Source of the DNA: a virus
Length of the DNA stretch: 28,155 nt
IMG/VR virus record: IMGVR_UViG_3300031758_000438
Coordinates: 1-28,155 of that record
Reading direction: 5' to 3' (one strand)
Below the pieces are notes generated by a model that worked only from the letters and a program-made list of their open reading frames with translations, was not told where the DNA came from and ran no database searches. Below, piece after piece: positions 12,482 through 19,387 of this stretch. The position numbers were made by a program, and so were the translations under genes. Each line of letters opens with the position of its first letter. Within the stretch, counting starts at the first letter, position 1.

Positions 12482-13481
12482 CCAAAGAGGCTTTGCCCCC
12501 ACAACCATGGGCGAAGCAATGCAATTCAGCGAAATGCTGGCCAGCTCAAGCATGGTTCCCAAAGCCTACCAGGGCAAGCCCAATGATGTCCTGGTGTGTG
12601 TGCAGTGGGGCTATGAAATGGGCCTGGCACCCATGCAGGCGCTGCAAAACATTGCAGTGATCAATGGCAAGCCAAGTGTGTACGGCGATGCCATGATGGC
12701 CCTGGTGCAATCCAGCCCAGTGTGCGAGGACATCGAGGAATACTTTGAGGGCGAAGGCACAACCAACCCAGTGGCTGTGTGTGTGGCCAAGCGCAAGGGA
12801 CGCAAGCCAGTGGTCACGAAGTTCTCTGTCGAAGATGCCAAGCGCGCTGGCCTGTGGGGCAAGGGCGGCCCGTGGACTGCATACCCCAAGCGCATGCTGC
12901 AAATGCGAGCTCGCGGCTTTGCCCTACGCGACGCATTCCCTGACGTGCTCAAGGGCATGATCACCGCCGAGGAAGCCCAGGACTATCCAGACGAAGCAAA
13001 GCCGCTGCCGGTGGCCAAGCCTGCCAACCCGCTTGATCTGGTGGCCAAGCCAGTCGAGCTGCCAATGGCCGAGCCAGTCGTCATCGAGCCAGAGATTGTC
13101 AACGCTGTGGATGAAGTACTGCAGACGGTCAACGATCAGATCACCGACGCCGTGACCCAGGTAGAAGCGCCAGCTGTCATCGATGAAGACGACACTGACG
13201 TTGACTTCGGTATCAGTACGGTCGGCTATGCCCTAATGGTTCCAGGCAAAGACTTGCCACACAGCGTGCACAACACGCTTGACGAATGGGCCGATGCATA
13301 TGAAGAGTTGGCTGAGAAGACTGCGAAGGCAGGCAAGCGACCAGCACGCGAACGCATGACAATCCTCAAAGAGCTGAAGGGCTGCAACCAGGGGACGCTT
13401 GACCGCATCGATACCATGAAGCGCGTCAGGCACACAGCAAACTACCAGCGCCGGATCAATGCGCTGGGTGCTGCTCAGTGA
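12459..13481 (+). CDS. recT: RecT-family single-strand annealing protein with C-terminal extension
   Basis: A 340-residue annealase that pairs complementary strands exposed by the YqaJ exonuclease. The RecT core (about 15-180) shows the marker MGLAPMQALQNIAVINGKPS, then YGDAMMALVQSS, the KFSVEDAKRAGLWGKGGPW block and YPKRMLQMRARGFALRD. A Pro/Val/Glu-rich linker follows (about 180-255), then an extra helical domain (about 275-340, DEWADAYEELAEKTAKAGKR...YQRRINALGAAQ) not part of the usual core. Two tandem ATGs (12459, 12462) can serve as start. It is the last gene of the plus-strand operon and ends exactly where the endolysin gene ends on the other strand. Confidence 0.92.
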   Translation: MMQLQTTNQRGFAPTTMGEAMQFSEMLASSSMVPKAYQGKPNDVLVCVQWGYEMGLAPMQALQNIAVINGKPSVYGDAMMALVQSSPVCEDIEEYFEGEGTTNPVAVCVAKRKGRKPVVTKFSVEDAKRAGLWGKGGPWTAYPKRMLQMRARGFALRDAFPDVLKGMITAEEAQDYPDEAKPLPVAKPANPLDLVAKPVELPMAEPVVIEPEIVNAVDEVLQTVNDQITDAVTQVEAPAVIDEDDTDVDFGISTVGYALMVPGKDLPHSVHNTLDEWADAYEELAEKTAKAGKRPARERMTILKELKGCNQGTLDRIDTMKRVRHTANYQRRINALGAAQ

Positions 13482-13510
13482 TCAAGACTTCAGGATCTTG
13501 ATTGCTTTTT
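13481..13510 (+). terminator. Intrinsic terminator of the recombination operon
   Basis: ATCAAGA (13481-13487), an 8-base loop, TCTTGAT (13496-13502), then TGCTTTTT. The perfect 7-bp stem plus T-run is directional for the plus strand. It starts on the last base of recT and lies wholly inside the final codons of the convergent endolysin gene. Confidence 0.75.
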
Positions 13511-14096
13511 CAATGTGGTGGATTCGGTCATCCAGGCCGATGAAGCCACCATTGATTTTTTTGGTCATCATTTTGTAGTCGCCCGAGTCGGCATACTGGT
13601 TGAGCTTATGGGTCTGCCAGAACCAGCCGGCAGTTTGGGCAGCATACCTGGGCGTGCGCACCAGCTCAGGCTCCATCACAAAGTCAACGCCGAGCGCCTG
13701 CCCTGCGTGGTAGAAGTTGCTATGTCCAGTCAGCTGAAGAAAGCCGGATCCGCGAAAACGCCAGCCATCCCCTGACGCTTCGTCTCGGTTTCCCATGCGG
13801 TTGCCGTAAATCCTATTGGCGATCTTCTGTGGCTTGCGCTCATACTCGGCAGCCGACTCTGGCGTGAATCCCCATGGGCGCTTAGGATTTAAAGGGAACA
13901 ACTTTAGCAGCGTGGCTGCACGGTAGTTGAGATTCTCCTCCATGATCCTGAAGTTGCCACACTCATGGCCACACTGCCCGATCCAGCATGCCTGCTGCAC
14001 AATGGTCGTCAGGCCGAAGCGATCAAAGGTTTCATTGAATGCGTCAACCAGGTTGACATCGATGCCAAGGCGTTTGAGTTGATCACTGTTGACCAT
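13482..14096 (-). CDS. Endolysin, glycoside hydrolase family 19 type
   Basis: A 204-residue peptidoglycan hydrolase. Family features are IGQCGHECGNFRIMEENLNY (E45 as likely catalytic acid), KPQKIANRIYGNRMGN, and DEASGDGWRFRGSGFLQLTG (E106 as the second candidate acid), then AGWFWQTHKLNQYAD. No signal peptide or cell-wall-binding domain is seen, so export depends on a holin. The start overlaps the Rz gene by 14 bases. It is the last minus-strand gene before the convergent recT, giving the usual lysis-last order. Its 3' end encodes the terminator of the opposing operon. Confidence 0.9.
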   Translation of the reverse strand: MVNSDQLKRLGIDVNLVDAFNETFDRFGLTTIVQQACWIGQCGHECGNFRIMEENLNYRAATLLKLFPLNPKRPWGFTPESAAEYERKPQKIANRIYGNRMGNRDEASGDGWRFRGSGFLQLTGHSNFYHAGQALGVDFVMEPELVRTPRYAAQTAGWFWQTHKLNQYADSGDYKMMTKKINGGFIGLDDRIHHIEKAIKILKS

Positions 14097-14553
14097 TGAG
14101 AAGGTTCCTCACTTCGTTGTAGCTGCTGATGCAGGCGTTGAGCTTGGTGATTGCTTTGTCTCCTTCTGCGGCGATGTCGATAAGAGCTGCAATAGTCTGT
14201 CGCTCAAGTTCGCTTGCATCGGAGCTGCTATTTCCTGGGGCAGGGGTGGGATCTGCGGTGGTTTGTGGACAACTTGGGGCTGGGAGGCGCAGCCTGCCAG
14301 TCCGAGCAAGCTCATGCATAGCAGACTGTTTTTTCTTGACTTCATCTTGAGCCTTTCTGAGTTGGGTTTCCTGGTCTTGCAGCTTGTTGCCAAGCTCTTG
14401 CTCTTTCTTGCGGGCCTCGTCATTCTTTTTGGCGATGGCCAGCTTCATGTCATTGTCGCGTTCAAGCCAGCCGTAATGGTGGCCGACTCTGTACGTTCCA
14501 AACAGCGACACCAGGACGCCGACGATCAGCCATGGCAGCGGGATTGGTAGCAT
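14083..14553 (-). CDS. Rz: i-spanin (Rz-like)
   Basis: A 156-residue inner-membrane spanin subunit. One N-terminal membrane segment (about residues 5-22, PLPWLIVGVLVSLFGTY) is followed by a long charged coiled coil (about 30-85, NDEARKKEQELGNKLQDQET...), a Pro/Ser/Thr stretch (PAPSCPQTTADPTPAPG), and a C-terminal helix. The lipoprotein partner Rz1 is encoded inside it in another frame. Its ATG shares one base with the upstream stop (TGATG). Together with Rz1 it would fuse inner and outer membranes after endolysin action, which implies a Gram-negative host. Confidence 0.85.
   Translation of the reverse strand: MLPIPLPWLIVGVLVSLFGTYRVGHHYGWLERDNDMKLAIAKKNDEARKKEQELGNKLQDQETQLRKAQDEVKKKQSAMHELARTGRLRLPAPSCPQTTADPTPAPGNSSSDASELERQTIAALIDIAAEGDKAITKLNACISSYNEVRNLLNGQQ
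14109..14345 (-). CDS. Rz1: o-spanin lipoprotein (Rz1-like), nested in Rz
   Basis: A 78-residue ORF in the +1 frame, wholly inside Rz. It opens MKSRKNSLLCMSLLGLAGC with a lipobox LAGC (Cys19 would be lipidated), followed by a Pro-rich segment (VHKPPQIPPLPQEIAAP), the hallmarks of Rz1. The ATG at 14345 is chosen because it places a basic-hydrophobic signal directly before the lipobox; the frame is open upstream without a signal. Mature length would be about 60 residues. Nested Rz/Rz1 architecture is well known from lambda and relatives. Confidence 0.85.
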   Translation of the reverse strand: MKSRKNSLLCMSLLGLAGCASQPQVVHKPPQIPPLPQEIAAPMQANLSDRLLQLLSTSPQKETKQSPSSTPASAATTK

Positions 14554-15083
14554 CAGTCAACCTCCTTGCGTGCGGCCGCGATCTCTTCACGATCTTCGTC
14601 CGGCTCCATGTGTTCCGGTGGTGTCGTGGGTGGTGGGCCTGGTGTCCAGGACTCGTCAAGCTCTGGGTTTTTCCAAACCGGCATGGCGCCAAACGGTTGG
14701 CTTGGCAAGCCATATGCTGATTGAGGTGGCGCGTATTGCTGGCCATAGCTGCCACCCATCATGGGCTGACACATCGGCTGCATTGATGGAGTTGGGTTCA
14801 TCCTCTCGGCAATTGATTTTGCGCCTTTATTGATGGCGAACATTCCAATCAATGTGCTGATACTGCCGACCAATAAAAGCACCACGTCGTTTAAGAGCTT
14901 GGTAAATGCCTGGTCAATCGGCGCCATTGACTTGATTGGCTGCGTCACAAAGATCACAGAATAGAGCATGGCAAACACTGTGAGGCCAAAGACAAGCATC
15001 ACAACAACCACGGCAAACAGCCACCCATAAACTTTCAGAAGTTCAATCATTTCCTCTGTGCTTTTAACTTCAGAAACTTTCAT
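14553..15083 (-). CDS. Two-helix membrane protein, holin candidate
   Basis: A 176-residue protein with two strong membrane segments, about 19-46 (YGWLFAVVVVMLVFGLTVFA...) and about 62-86 (LNDVVLLLVGSISTLIGMFA), and a long Pro/Met/Gln-rich hydrophilic C-terminus (about 95-176). It is immediately upstream of Rz/Rz1 and endolysin, where a holin is expected, and it is coupled by ATGA to the lipoprotein gene. The unusually long, proline-rich tail is not typical of small class I-II holins. Other membrane candidates lie just upstream (15599-16111, 16310-16507), so which one forms the hole is undecided. Confidence 0.65.
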   Translation of the reverse strand: MKVSEVKSTEEMIELLKVYGWLFAVVVVMLVFGLTVFAMLYSVIFVTQPIKSMAPIDQAFTKLLNDVVLLLVGSISTLIGMFAINKGAKSIAERMNPTPSMQPMCQPMMGGSYGQQYAPPQSAYGLPSQPFGAMPVWKNPELDESWTPGPPPTTPPEHMEPDEDREEIAAARKEVD

Positions 15084-15283
15084 TTTGTGGCTTCCTGTGA
15101 TGGTTGAACATCGTTAACTTTCTTTTCTAAGATGGGGGCAACTAAGTACTCAGGACACTGCTGGGTGAACAAGCATTTTGGCTTCTGGCATTCTTCCGCA
15201 TGGAAGTAATCAGGGTTCTGGCATTTATACCTGTAACGGTCTTCGCAACCTGCTAATAAAATTAGTAACAATAAGTATCTCAT
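15080..15283 (-). CDS. Cys-rich small lipoprotein
   Basis: A 67-residue protein with a short signal MRYLLLLILLAGC; lipobox LAGC with Cys13 as lipidation site. The mature part is Cys-rich (YKCQNPDYFHAEECQKPKCLFTQQCPEYL), with five further cysteines that could form disulfides in the periplasm. Both ends are coupled by ATGA overlaps. It is not Rz1, which is nested in Rz. It may be an outer-membrane lysis accessory or a superinfection factor; small lipoproteins of the latter type are known in T5-like phages, but no direct similarity is claimed. Confidence 0.8.
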   Translation of the reverse strand: MRYLLLLILLAGCEDRYRYKCQNPDYFHAEECQKPKCLFTQQCPEYLVAPILEKKVNDVQPSQEATK

Positions 15284-15456
15284 GCCATCACATCCACTTG
15301 ATTGACCTTAACCCACTGGGTCTTGATCTCCTGCACTTTCTGTTGCTGATCGGTTTGTCTGTTCAACTCCGCCAACCTTGCCATGTTCTGCTGATGAATA
15401 ACCCTTTGTGCTTCTCGAAGCATGTTTGCGTTGGCTTGATAAAGAGTGACTTTCAT
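15280..15456 (-). CDS. 58-residue Gln-rich helical protein
   Basis: The ATG at 15456 overlaps the upstream stop and its own TGA overlaps the lipoprotein ATG (ATGA on both sides). The product begins MKVTLYQANANMLREAQRVI and continues as a Gln/Arg-rich helix (MARLAELNRQTDQQQKVQEI), then TQWVKVNQVDVMA. No membrane segment and no recognised family. It was identified from frame continuity and the coupling pattern. Confidence 0.6.
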   Translation of the reverse strand: MKVTLYQANANMLREAQRVIHQQNMARLAELNRQTDQQQKVQEIKTQWVKVNQVDVMA

Positions 15457-15602
15457 AACCCAATCTTTGCCAATAAAAGGTTAACAATCTTATCGGACAA
15501 CTCATCTGGCAGAAACCTTAAAAAGCCCAAGAACCACCATGCAGCGCATCCATAACAGAATATTCTGCAAGACAGGTCGAAGTCTTTCTGATACTGATTC
15601 AT
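15453..15602 (-). CDS. 49-residue membrane-associated protein
   Basis: A 49-residue ORF, MNQYQKDFDLSCRIFCYGCA..., with an aromatic-rich hydrophobic stretch (about 13-31, RIFCYGCAAWWFLGFLRF) and a helical C-terminus (LPDELSDKIVNLLLAKIGL). ATGA overlaps link it to genes on both sides. It would be a small membrane protein in the lysis region. Family not recognised. Confidence 0.6.
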   Translation of the reverse strand: MNQYQKDFDLSCRIFCYGCAAWWFLGFLRFLPDELSDKIVNLLLAKIGL

Positions 15603-16111
15603 CGCCTGTTATTGCCGCACTGCTTAGTTTGCTGGCAGTAGTCCATCATCTCGTTAACGCCCACAAACACCAGGAACAACACAAAGGCACAGCCAGCAAT
15701 GATCATGGCCAGCTCGTTCATCTCTTGTTCTTTTTCCTTGGCCTTTTTTTCGGCTGCTTTCATGGCCGCCATTTCTTTGGCGTCGTCCCTGTCCATCTCT
15801 GCTTGACGGGCTTTAATCTTGTTCCATACGTCGATCTTGCCGGTTTGCATGAACAGCATTTTGAGTTCTTCCTCAAACGCACGGGCCTGCTCTAGGGCCA
15901 TTTCAATCTGCAAGGCAACACCCATGTTGGATCCCTTCTTGTCACGCTTAGCCTGAAGCATTGCTTTGGTGGCCGTGCTCTTGGCGTCGAACATTTTGCC
16001 GATCATTGGGGCAAGCGAACCTAGATCATTGGCCACCTTGCTGGCCTTCTTGACCATGCTGATGGCAGACTGTATGCCCGCTAGGGCTGTCATCGGGTCT
16101 ATTGGTATCAT
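15599..16111 (-). CDS. Lysis-region protein with coiled coil and C-terminal membrane segment
   Basis: A 170-residue protein starting MIPIDPMTALAGIQSAISMV, a conserved-looking opening of proteins found in podoviral lysis regions. A helical region (about 17-125) leads to a very charged coiled coil (DRDDAKEMAAMKAAEKKAKEK) and then one membrane segment near residues 135-155 (MNELAMIIAGCAFVLFLVFV), ending NKQ-type polar tail (DYCQQTKQCGNNRR). The ATG at 16111 is preferred over an upstream in-frame start because it overlaps the preceding TGA. It could be an anchored antiholin-like or virion-release factor; no function is established. Confidence 0.75.
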   Translation of the reverse strand: MIPIDPMTALAGIQSAISMVKKASKVANDLGSLAPMIGKMFDAKSTATKAMLQAKRDKKGSNMGVALQIEMALEQARAFEEELKMLFMQTGKIDVWNKIKARQAEMDRDDAKEMAAMKAAEKKAKEKEQEMNELAMIIAGCAFVLFLVFVGVNEMMDYCQQTKQCGNNRR

Positions 16112-16224
16112 TTCCTTTTCTCCCACTTGATGCAGACAACCTTGCGATTGTAGACATCGCCAGTCCATGTCCACCTAGTGCATCGGTATTCAGCTGCTGC
16201 TAACAAAACCAAAGCATAGATCAT
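16108..16224 (-). CDS. 38-residue conserved microprotein (WTGDVYNRKVVC motif)
   Basis: A 38-residue ORF, MIYALVLLAAAEYRCTRWTW followed by TGDVYNRKVVCIKWEKRK. It has a short N-terminal hydrophobic segment (signal- or membrane-like), then a compact basic part with two Cys and several Trp. The W-x-WTGDVYNRKVVC-x-KW pattern is familiar from tiny phage proteins near lysis genes, from memory. Coupled by ATGA on both sides. Probably secreted or membrane-attached; function unknown. Confidence 0.7.
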   Translation of the reverse strand: MIYALVLLAAAEYRCTRWTWTGDVYNRKVVCIKWEKRK

Positions 16225-16313
16225 GGCCAAAACAAAATGATGACAAAAAAGCACCAGACAATGGTGGCCACCAGCAAGACCGCAGCAATGATTGCCACGG
16301 CCCAGTCTTTCAT
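16221..16313 (-). CDS. 30-residue membrane microprotein
   Basis: MKDWAVAIIAAVLLVATIVW followed by CFFVIILFWP: almost the whole 30-residue product is one membrane helix. ATGA overlaps both the upstream 65-residue gene stop and the downstream 38-residue gene start. Comparable in size to tiny phage membrane toxins and lysis modulators; a role in lysis timing is possible. Confidence 0.6.
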   Translation of the reverse strand: MKDWAVAIIAAVLLVATIVWCFFVIILFWP

Positions 16314-16507
16314 AAACCAAAAATCTTTTTTACAAACTCGGCAGCCACACCTGGCCCAAGCAGCACAGTGAGAATTGCCGCGTAAAGCAAATACTCAATC
16401 TTGGTCATGCGTCGGTCACCCTCTTTGAGTGAGTTGGCAATGCTGTTGTAGCGCTCAGCGCAAATAGCTTCGTGCACCGCTAGGCGCTTATCAACATCGG
16501 CATCCAT
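16310..16507 (-). CDS. Small membrane protein, hemolysin XhlA/holin-like
   Basis: A 65-residue protein with a charged helical N-terminus (MDADVDKRLAVHEAICAERY...KEGDRRMTKIE) and one C-terminal membrane segment (about 37-59, YLLYAAILTVLLGPGVAAEF) followed by VKKIFGL. Soluble helix plus single C-terminal membrane helix is the plan of XhlA-type and several phage holin-accessory proteins. Position at the head of the lysis gene series supports a holin or holin partner. Confidence 0.6.
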   Translation of the reverse strand: MDADVDKRLAVHEAICAERYNSIANSLKEGDRRMTKIEYLLYAAILTVLLGPGVAAEFVKKIFGL

Positions 16508-16509
16508 GA

Positions 16510-16776
16510 TTAAGTATTAGCATTTCGTGCAGCTTCAGCCGCAGCCTGTGCCGCCTGATAAGCCGCAATGACTTCTGTTGTCCAAGCCGCATTGCAGATT
16601 GCAACGACATTAGCAGGGATGCCTGTCAGGTCTTGTGCGGGTGTGAGGCTTGAGCGATGGTAGGTTTGGCTTAGTTGAACGCCATCTTCCATGATGCGTG
16701 TGGCTTCACGATAGAGAACGATGCCGTTCTCTTGAACTGTAATTTGGTCAATGACTGTTTGTTTTGTAAGTGACAT
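16510..16776 (-). CDS. Hypothetical 88-residue protein after tail fibre
   Basis: MSLTKQTVIDQITVQENGIV... has a short beta-rich first half (VLYREATRIMEDGVQLSQTYHRSS) and an Ala-rich helix at the end (VIAAYQAAQAAAEAARNANT). Small proteins of this type are common directly after fibre genes, especially in freshwater and marine phages, and have no assigned function. AAAAGGA precedes the ATG at 16776. A fibre-associated or tip protein is possible. Confidence 0.7.
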   Translation of the reverse strand: MSLTKQTVIDQITVQENGIVLYREATRIMEDGVQLSQTYHRSSLTPAQDLTGIPANVVAICNAAWTTEVIAAYQAAQAAAEAARNANT

Positions 16777-16802
16777 AATTTTCCTTTTAAGTTAAGTGTC
16801 CG

Positions 16803-16822
16803 ACTTGATAATCCAATCAAGT
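16803..16822. other. Hairpin between tail fibre and 88-residue gene
   Basis: A perfect 7-bp inverted repeat ACTTGAT / ATCAAGT with a 6-base loop lies in the 55-base gap. No T-run follows on the minus strand, so it may be a weak terminator, processing site or mRNA-stability element separating fibre from lysis genes. Confidence 0.4.
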
Positions 16823-16831
16823 TAATTAAAT

Positions 16832-19351
16832 TTATACCTTGTAAGTTGCTTGAATATACATTGTTGATGAATTAGTTAAATTACTATTTGTTGCGGCTGA
16901 TTGTGTGCCAGTATTTAACAGTTCATAAGAAATATTTGTTGTATTTAAATAGGCTTGTAATTGAGATGTTAAGCCTGTCCAACTTCCAATAATAAAACTA
17001 ATAGGAGTTCCTCCAGTATTAGGAGTAAATGGTAATGGTTGTATATTTATAACGCCAGTTGAAGAACCTTTATTTGATAGGTTTATTACTATAAATATCC
17101 TGACTGTATCTCCTATCTTTGTGTAGTTCCCTTCTTGTCTTGAATAAGTAATACCAGTACTTCCACCGCCCAAAGTAACAGTCGGTGTAAATGTCCCTTC
17201 CTCATAGTCATCTAGCGTATTAGCGTTTGATGATGCTGATTGAGTTGCGGGAAAGGTGATGCCTGTGCCTGATGTTGTGGGCGTTGCCGCACCAAGACCA
17301 AGATTTTTTTGAAGGCTTAAATTTCCACTTGCGTTAAATCGTCCTACTTCTGTATCAGAAGTACCTTGTGACCAAAGAATTGAGTTATCAAAACTTGAAA
17401 ATCTCATTACAGCATTTAGAGTTCCAGAAGCATCTATTCCTTTAATGCCATTAGAATAATTGCCTGTATTACCATTTGTTAAAGTAATAAAATTTTCTGC
17501 ACTTGAATTGCCTTTAACATCAAGTTTTGTAGCAGGTGTACTCGTACCAATACCCACCTTGCCTGTGTTGTAGTAAATATCAGAACCGCTAGTTGTCCAT
17601 TGGCTTGAGCCACTAGCAGTAGCCCATGACAAAGTGCCAGAGCCATTGGTTGACAATACTTGTGAGCTAGTTCCATCAGCACTTGGTAGTGTCCAAGTTA
17701 CATTGGCAGCGATAGTGTCTGGTGCTTTAAATGCAACATAGTTAGTACCATTGTCAGTATCTTCATACAGCTTGATGTTAGAACCTGCTGTAGAAGTACC
17801 TGCAACATCCACAGAACCTGTGAAAGTAGCGCCACCAGTATCACTCAATGTTGCACCAGTAGAGTTCTGAATCAACTTACCTGTAGTGCCATCGAAGCGA
17901 GTGAAAGCATTGTCAGTAGAAGATGCAGGGCCGACAACATCGCCAGCGCCAATGTTTGATCTGGCAGTTGCAGTGTCAGCAACATCAGATAAATTGTTTG
18001 CGGCAGCCAGGTAGCCAGAACCTGAAATGTACGCTGCAACCCATGCGCTGCCTGTGTAGACTTTCATTCCACCGGAAACAGTATTGAAATACAAAGAACC
18101 AGCAACTAATGCATTACCGTCATTGTCGACAGTTGGGTCGCTTGACTTTGCGCCAAGGTAGCGATCGTCAAAATTATCATACGCCGCCAGCGTTGCATCA
18201 CGTGCAGCTTCGGCCGCTGTCTGTGCTGATGCTGCGCTTGTTGCGCTACCGGCTGCAGCAGTTGCTGAGCTTGCTGCGTTTGTTGCTTGTGTGCTGGCTG
18301 TTGACGCGCTGCCTGATGCCGCTGTTGCAGAATTGGCCGCGTTGGTCGCAGATGTGCTGGCATTGGATGCCGACGTGCTGGCCGATGATGCCGAGCTGCT
18401 TGCATTGCTGGCTGATGTGCTGGCAGCGCTGGCGCTGTTGCTTGCATTTGTTGCACTTGTTGCTGCAGCTGTCGCACTGTTGCCAGCATTGGTCGCTGCA
18501 GTGCTTGCCGTACTGGCTGAGCTTGATGCGTTTGATGCGGATGTCGAAGCAGCTGAAGCACTTGAGGCAGCAGCGGTTGCCGCTGTCTCCGCGTTTGTTT
18601 CTGCAGTTTCTGCATTTGTTTCTGCTGTCTCAGCATTTGCCTCTGCTGTTTCAGCCGCAGCTTGTGCAGCTTCAGCAGCCGTTTGTGCTGCAGTAGCTGA
18701 TGCAGCATCTACCAACAAAGCCCATTTGCCTGAGTCAGCATTTGTGCTGATTGGCTGTGAACCAGAGGCTGTGTGCTGCGTTGAGCACTGGTAAATGTTG
18801 TTGTTGCTTGTGTCTTTGACAATGTCTCGGACATAGTACAGCGTGCCACTTGTCCAGTTACCACGGTTTGAACCAATGAATTCAGTCGCGTTTGGATTGC
18901 CTGTTGAGTCAAATGACAAAACCTTATTTGCACGCAGTGTGGCACGCGGCAACACCATATTGATCGTTGTCGGATCAGTCTGTGGCGCTTGCAATGCGCG
19001 CTGCAAACCTTCAGCATTCTGCTGCGCAAAGATCGTCTGCTGATCCATTTCATCATTGACAGTGTTGGCAAAGAAGTCGCCACCAGTCACAAAGTCTGTA
19101 GTGCGCTGAATGGTGCGGTTGCCGACAATGGCGATCTGAGTTGCGCCAGTGGGCGAAGCCACCAGGGTGATTGAGCCCGTGCCGTTCGATGCAATGGTCA
19201 CCGTGTAGTCGGTGGTCAGCGTCAAGAGCGCGTCGTCTTTGTAAACAGCGATGTCAGTGTTCGCCAGAATCTCAAAGGTGAACGCATACGGGCCAGTGCC
19301 ACTGGCTGCGTATACAACTCGACGGGTTACGTTTGAAATTGGAATCGGCAT
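16832..19351 (-). CDS. Tail fibre with T7 gp17-like N-terminus
   Basis: An 839-residue receptor-binding protein. Residues 1-130 match the T7 tail-fibre attachment domain (ISNVTRRVVYAASGTGPYAF, VNDEMDQQTIFAQQNAEGLQ). Residues about 163-212 (NRGNWTSGTLYYVRDIVKD... QCSTQHTASG) resemble a small carbohydrate-binding-module-like segment. About 216-391 is Ala/Ser/Thr/Asn low-complexity repeat (SASNASSSAS type), probably a trimeric shaft. The rest carries DNFDDRYLGAKSSDP, a GKVGIGTSTPATKLDVKG motif and a TLDDYEEGTFTPTVTLGG tip. The last third is visibly more AT-rich than the 5' end, suggesting a swapped tip. AGGA precedes the ATG. Confidence 0.9.
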   Translation of the reverse strand: MPIPISNVTRRVVYAASGTGPYAFTFEILANTDIAVYKDDALLTLTTDYTVTIASNGTGSITLVASPTGATQIAIVGNRTIQRTTDFVTGGDFFANTVNDEMDQQTIFAQQNAEGLQRALQAPQTDPTTINMVLPRATLRANKVLSFDSTGNPNATEFIGSNRGNWTSGTLYYVRDIVKDTSNNNIYQCSTQHTASGSQPISTNADSGKWALLVDAASATAAQTAAEAAQAAAETAEANAETAETNAETAETNAETAATAAASSASAASTSASNASSSASTASTAATNAGNSATAAATSATNASNSASAASTSASNASSSASSASTSASNASTSATNAANSATAASGSASTASTQATNAASSATAAAGSATSAASAQTAAEAARDATLAAYDNFDDRYLGAKSSDPTVDNDGNALVAGSLYFNTVSGGMKVYTGSAWVAAYISGSGYLAAANNLSDVADTATARSNIGAGDVVGPASSTDNAFTRFDGTTGKLIQNSTGATLSDTGGATFTGSVDVAGTSTAGSNIKLYEDTDNGTNYVAFKAPDTIAANVTWTLPSADGTSSQVLSTNGSGTLSWATASGSSQWTTSGSDIYYNTGKVGIGTSTPATKLDVKGNSSAENFITLTNGNTGNYSNGIKGIDASGTLNAVMRFSSFDNSILWSQGTSDTEVGRFNASGNLSLQKNLGLGAATPTTSGTGITFPATQSASSNANTLDDYEEGTFTPTVTLGGGSTGITYSRQEGNYTKIGDTVRIFIVINLSNKGSSTGVINIQPLPFTPNTGGTPISFIIGSWTGLTSQLQAYLNTTNISYELLNTGTQSAATNSNLTNSSTMYIQATYKV

Positions 19352-19387
19352 ATCTCAATCCTTCCTAATGGAAATTGTACGTTTTTC

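Noticed and set aside
15308-15505. 65-codon minus-strand frame (MSCPIRLLTFYW...)
   Set aside because: The overlapping frames at 15280-15456 and 15453-15602 fit the ATGA coupling chain and have more protein-like sequence; this one is a shadow.
18109-18794. Apparent tandem DNA repeats and several Leu/Ala-rich open frames in both strands
   Set aside because: They come from the Ala/Ser/Thr/Asn low-complexity shaft of the tail fibre, which yields long frames in all phases; not a CRISPR or satellite array.
16832-19351. Diversity-generating retroelement targeting the fibre, prompted by the BPP-1-like Bbp19 gene
   Set aside because: No reverse transcriptase, template repeat or variable-repeat signature is present in the window.
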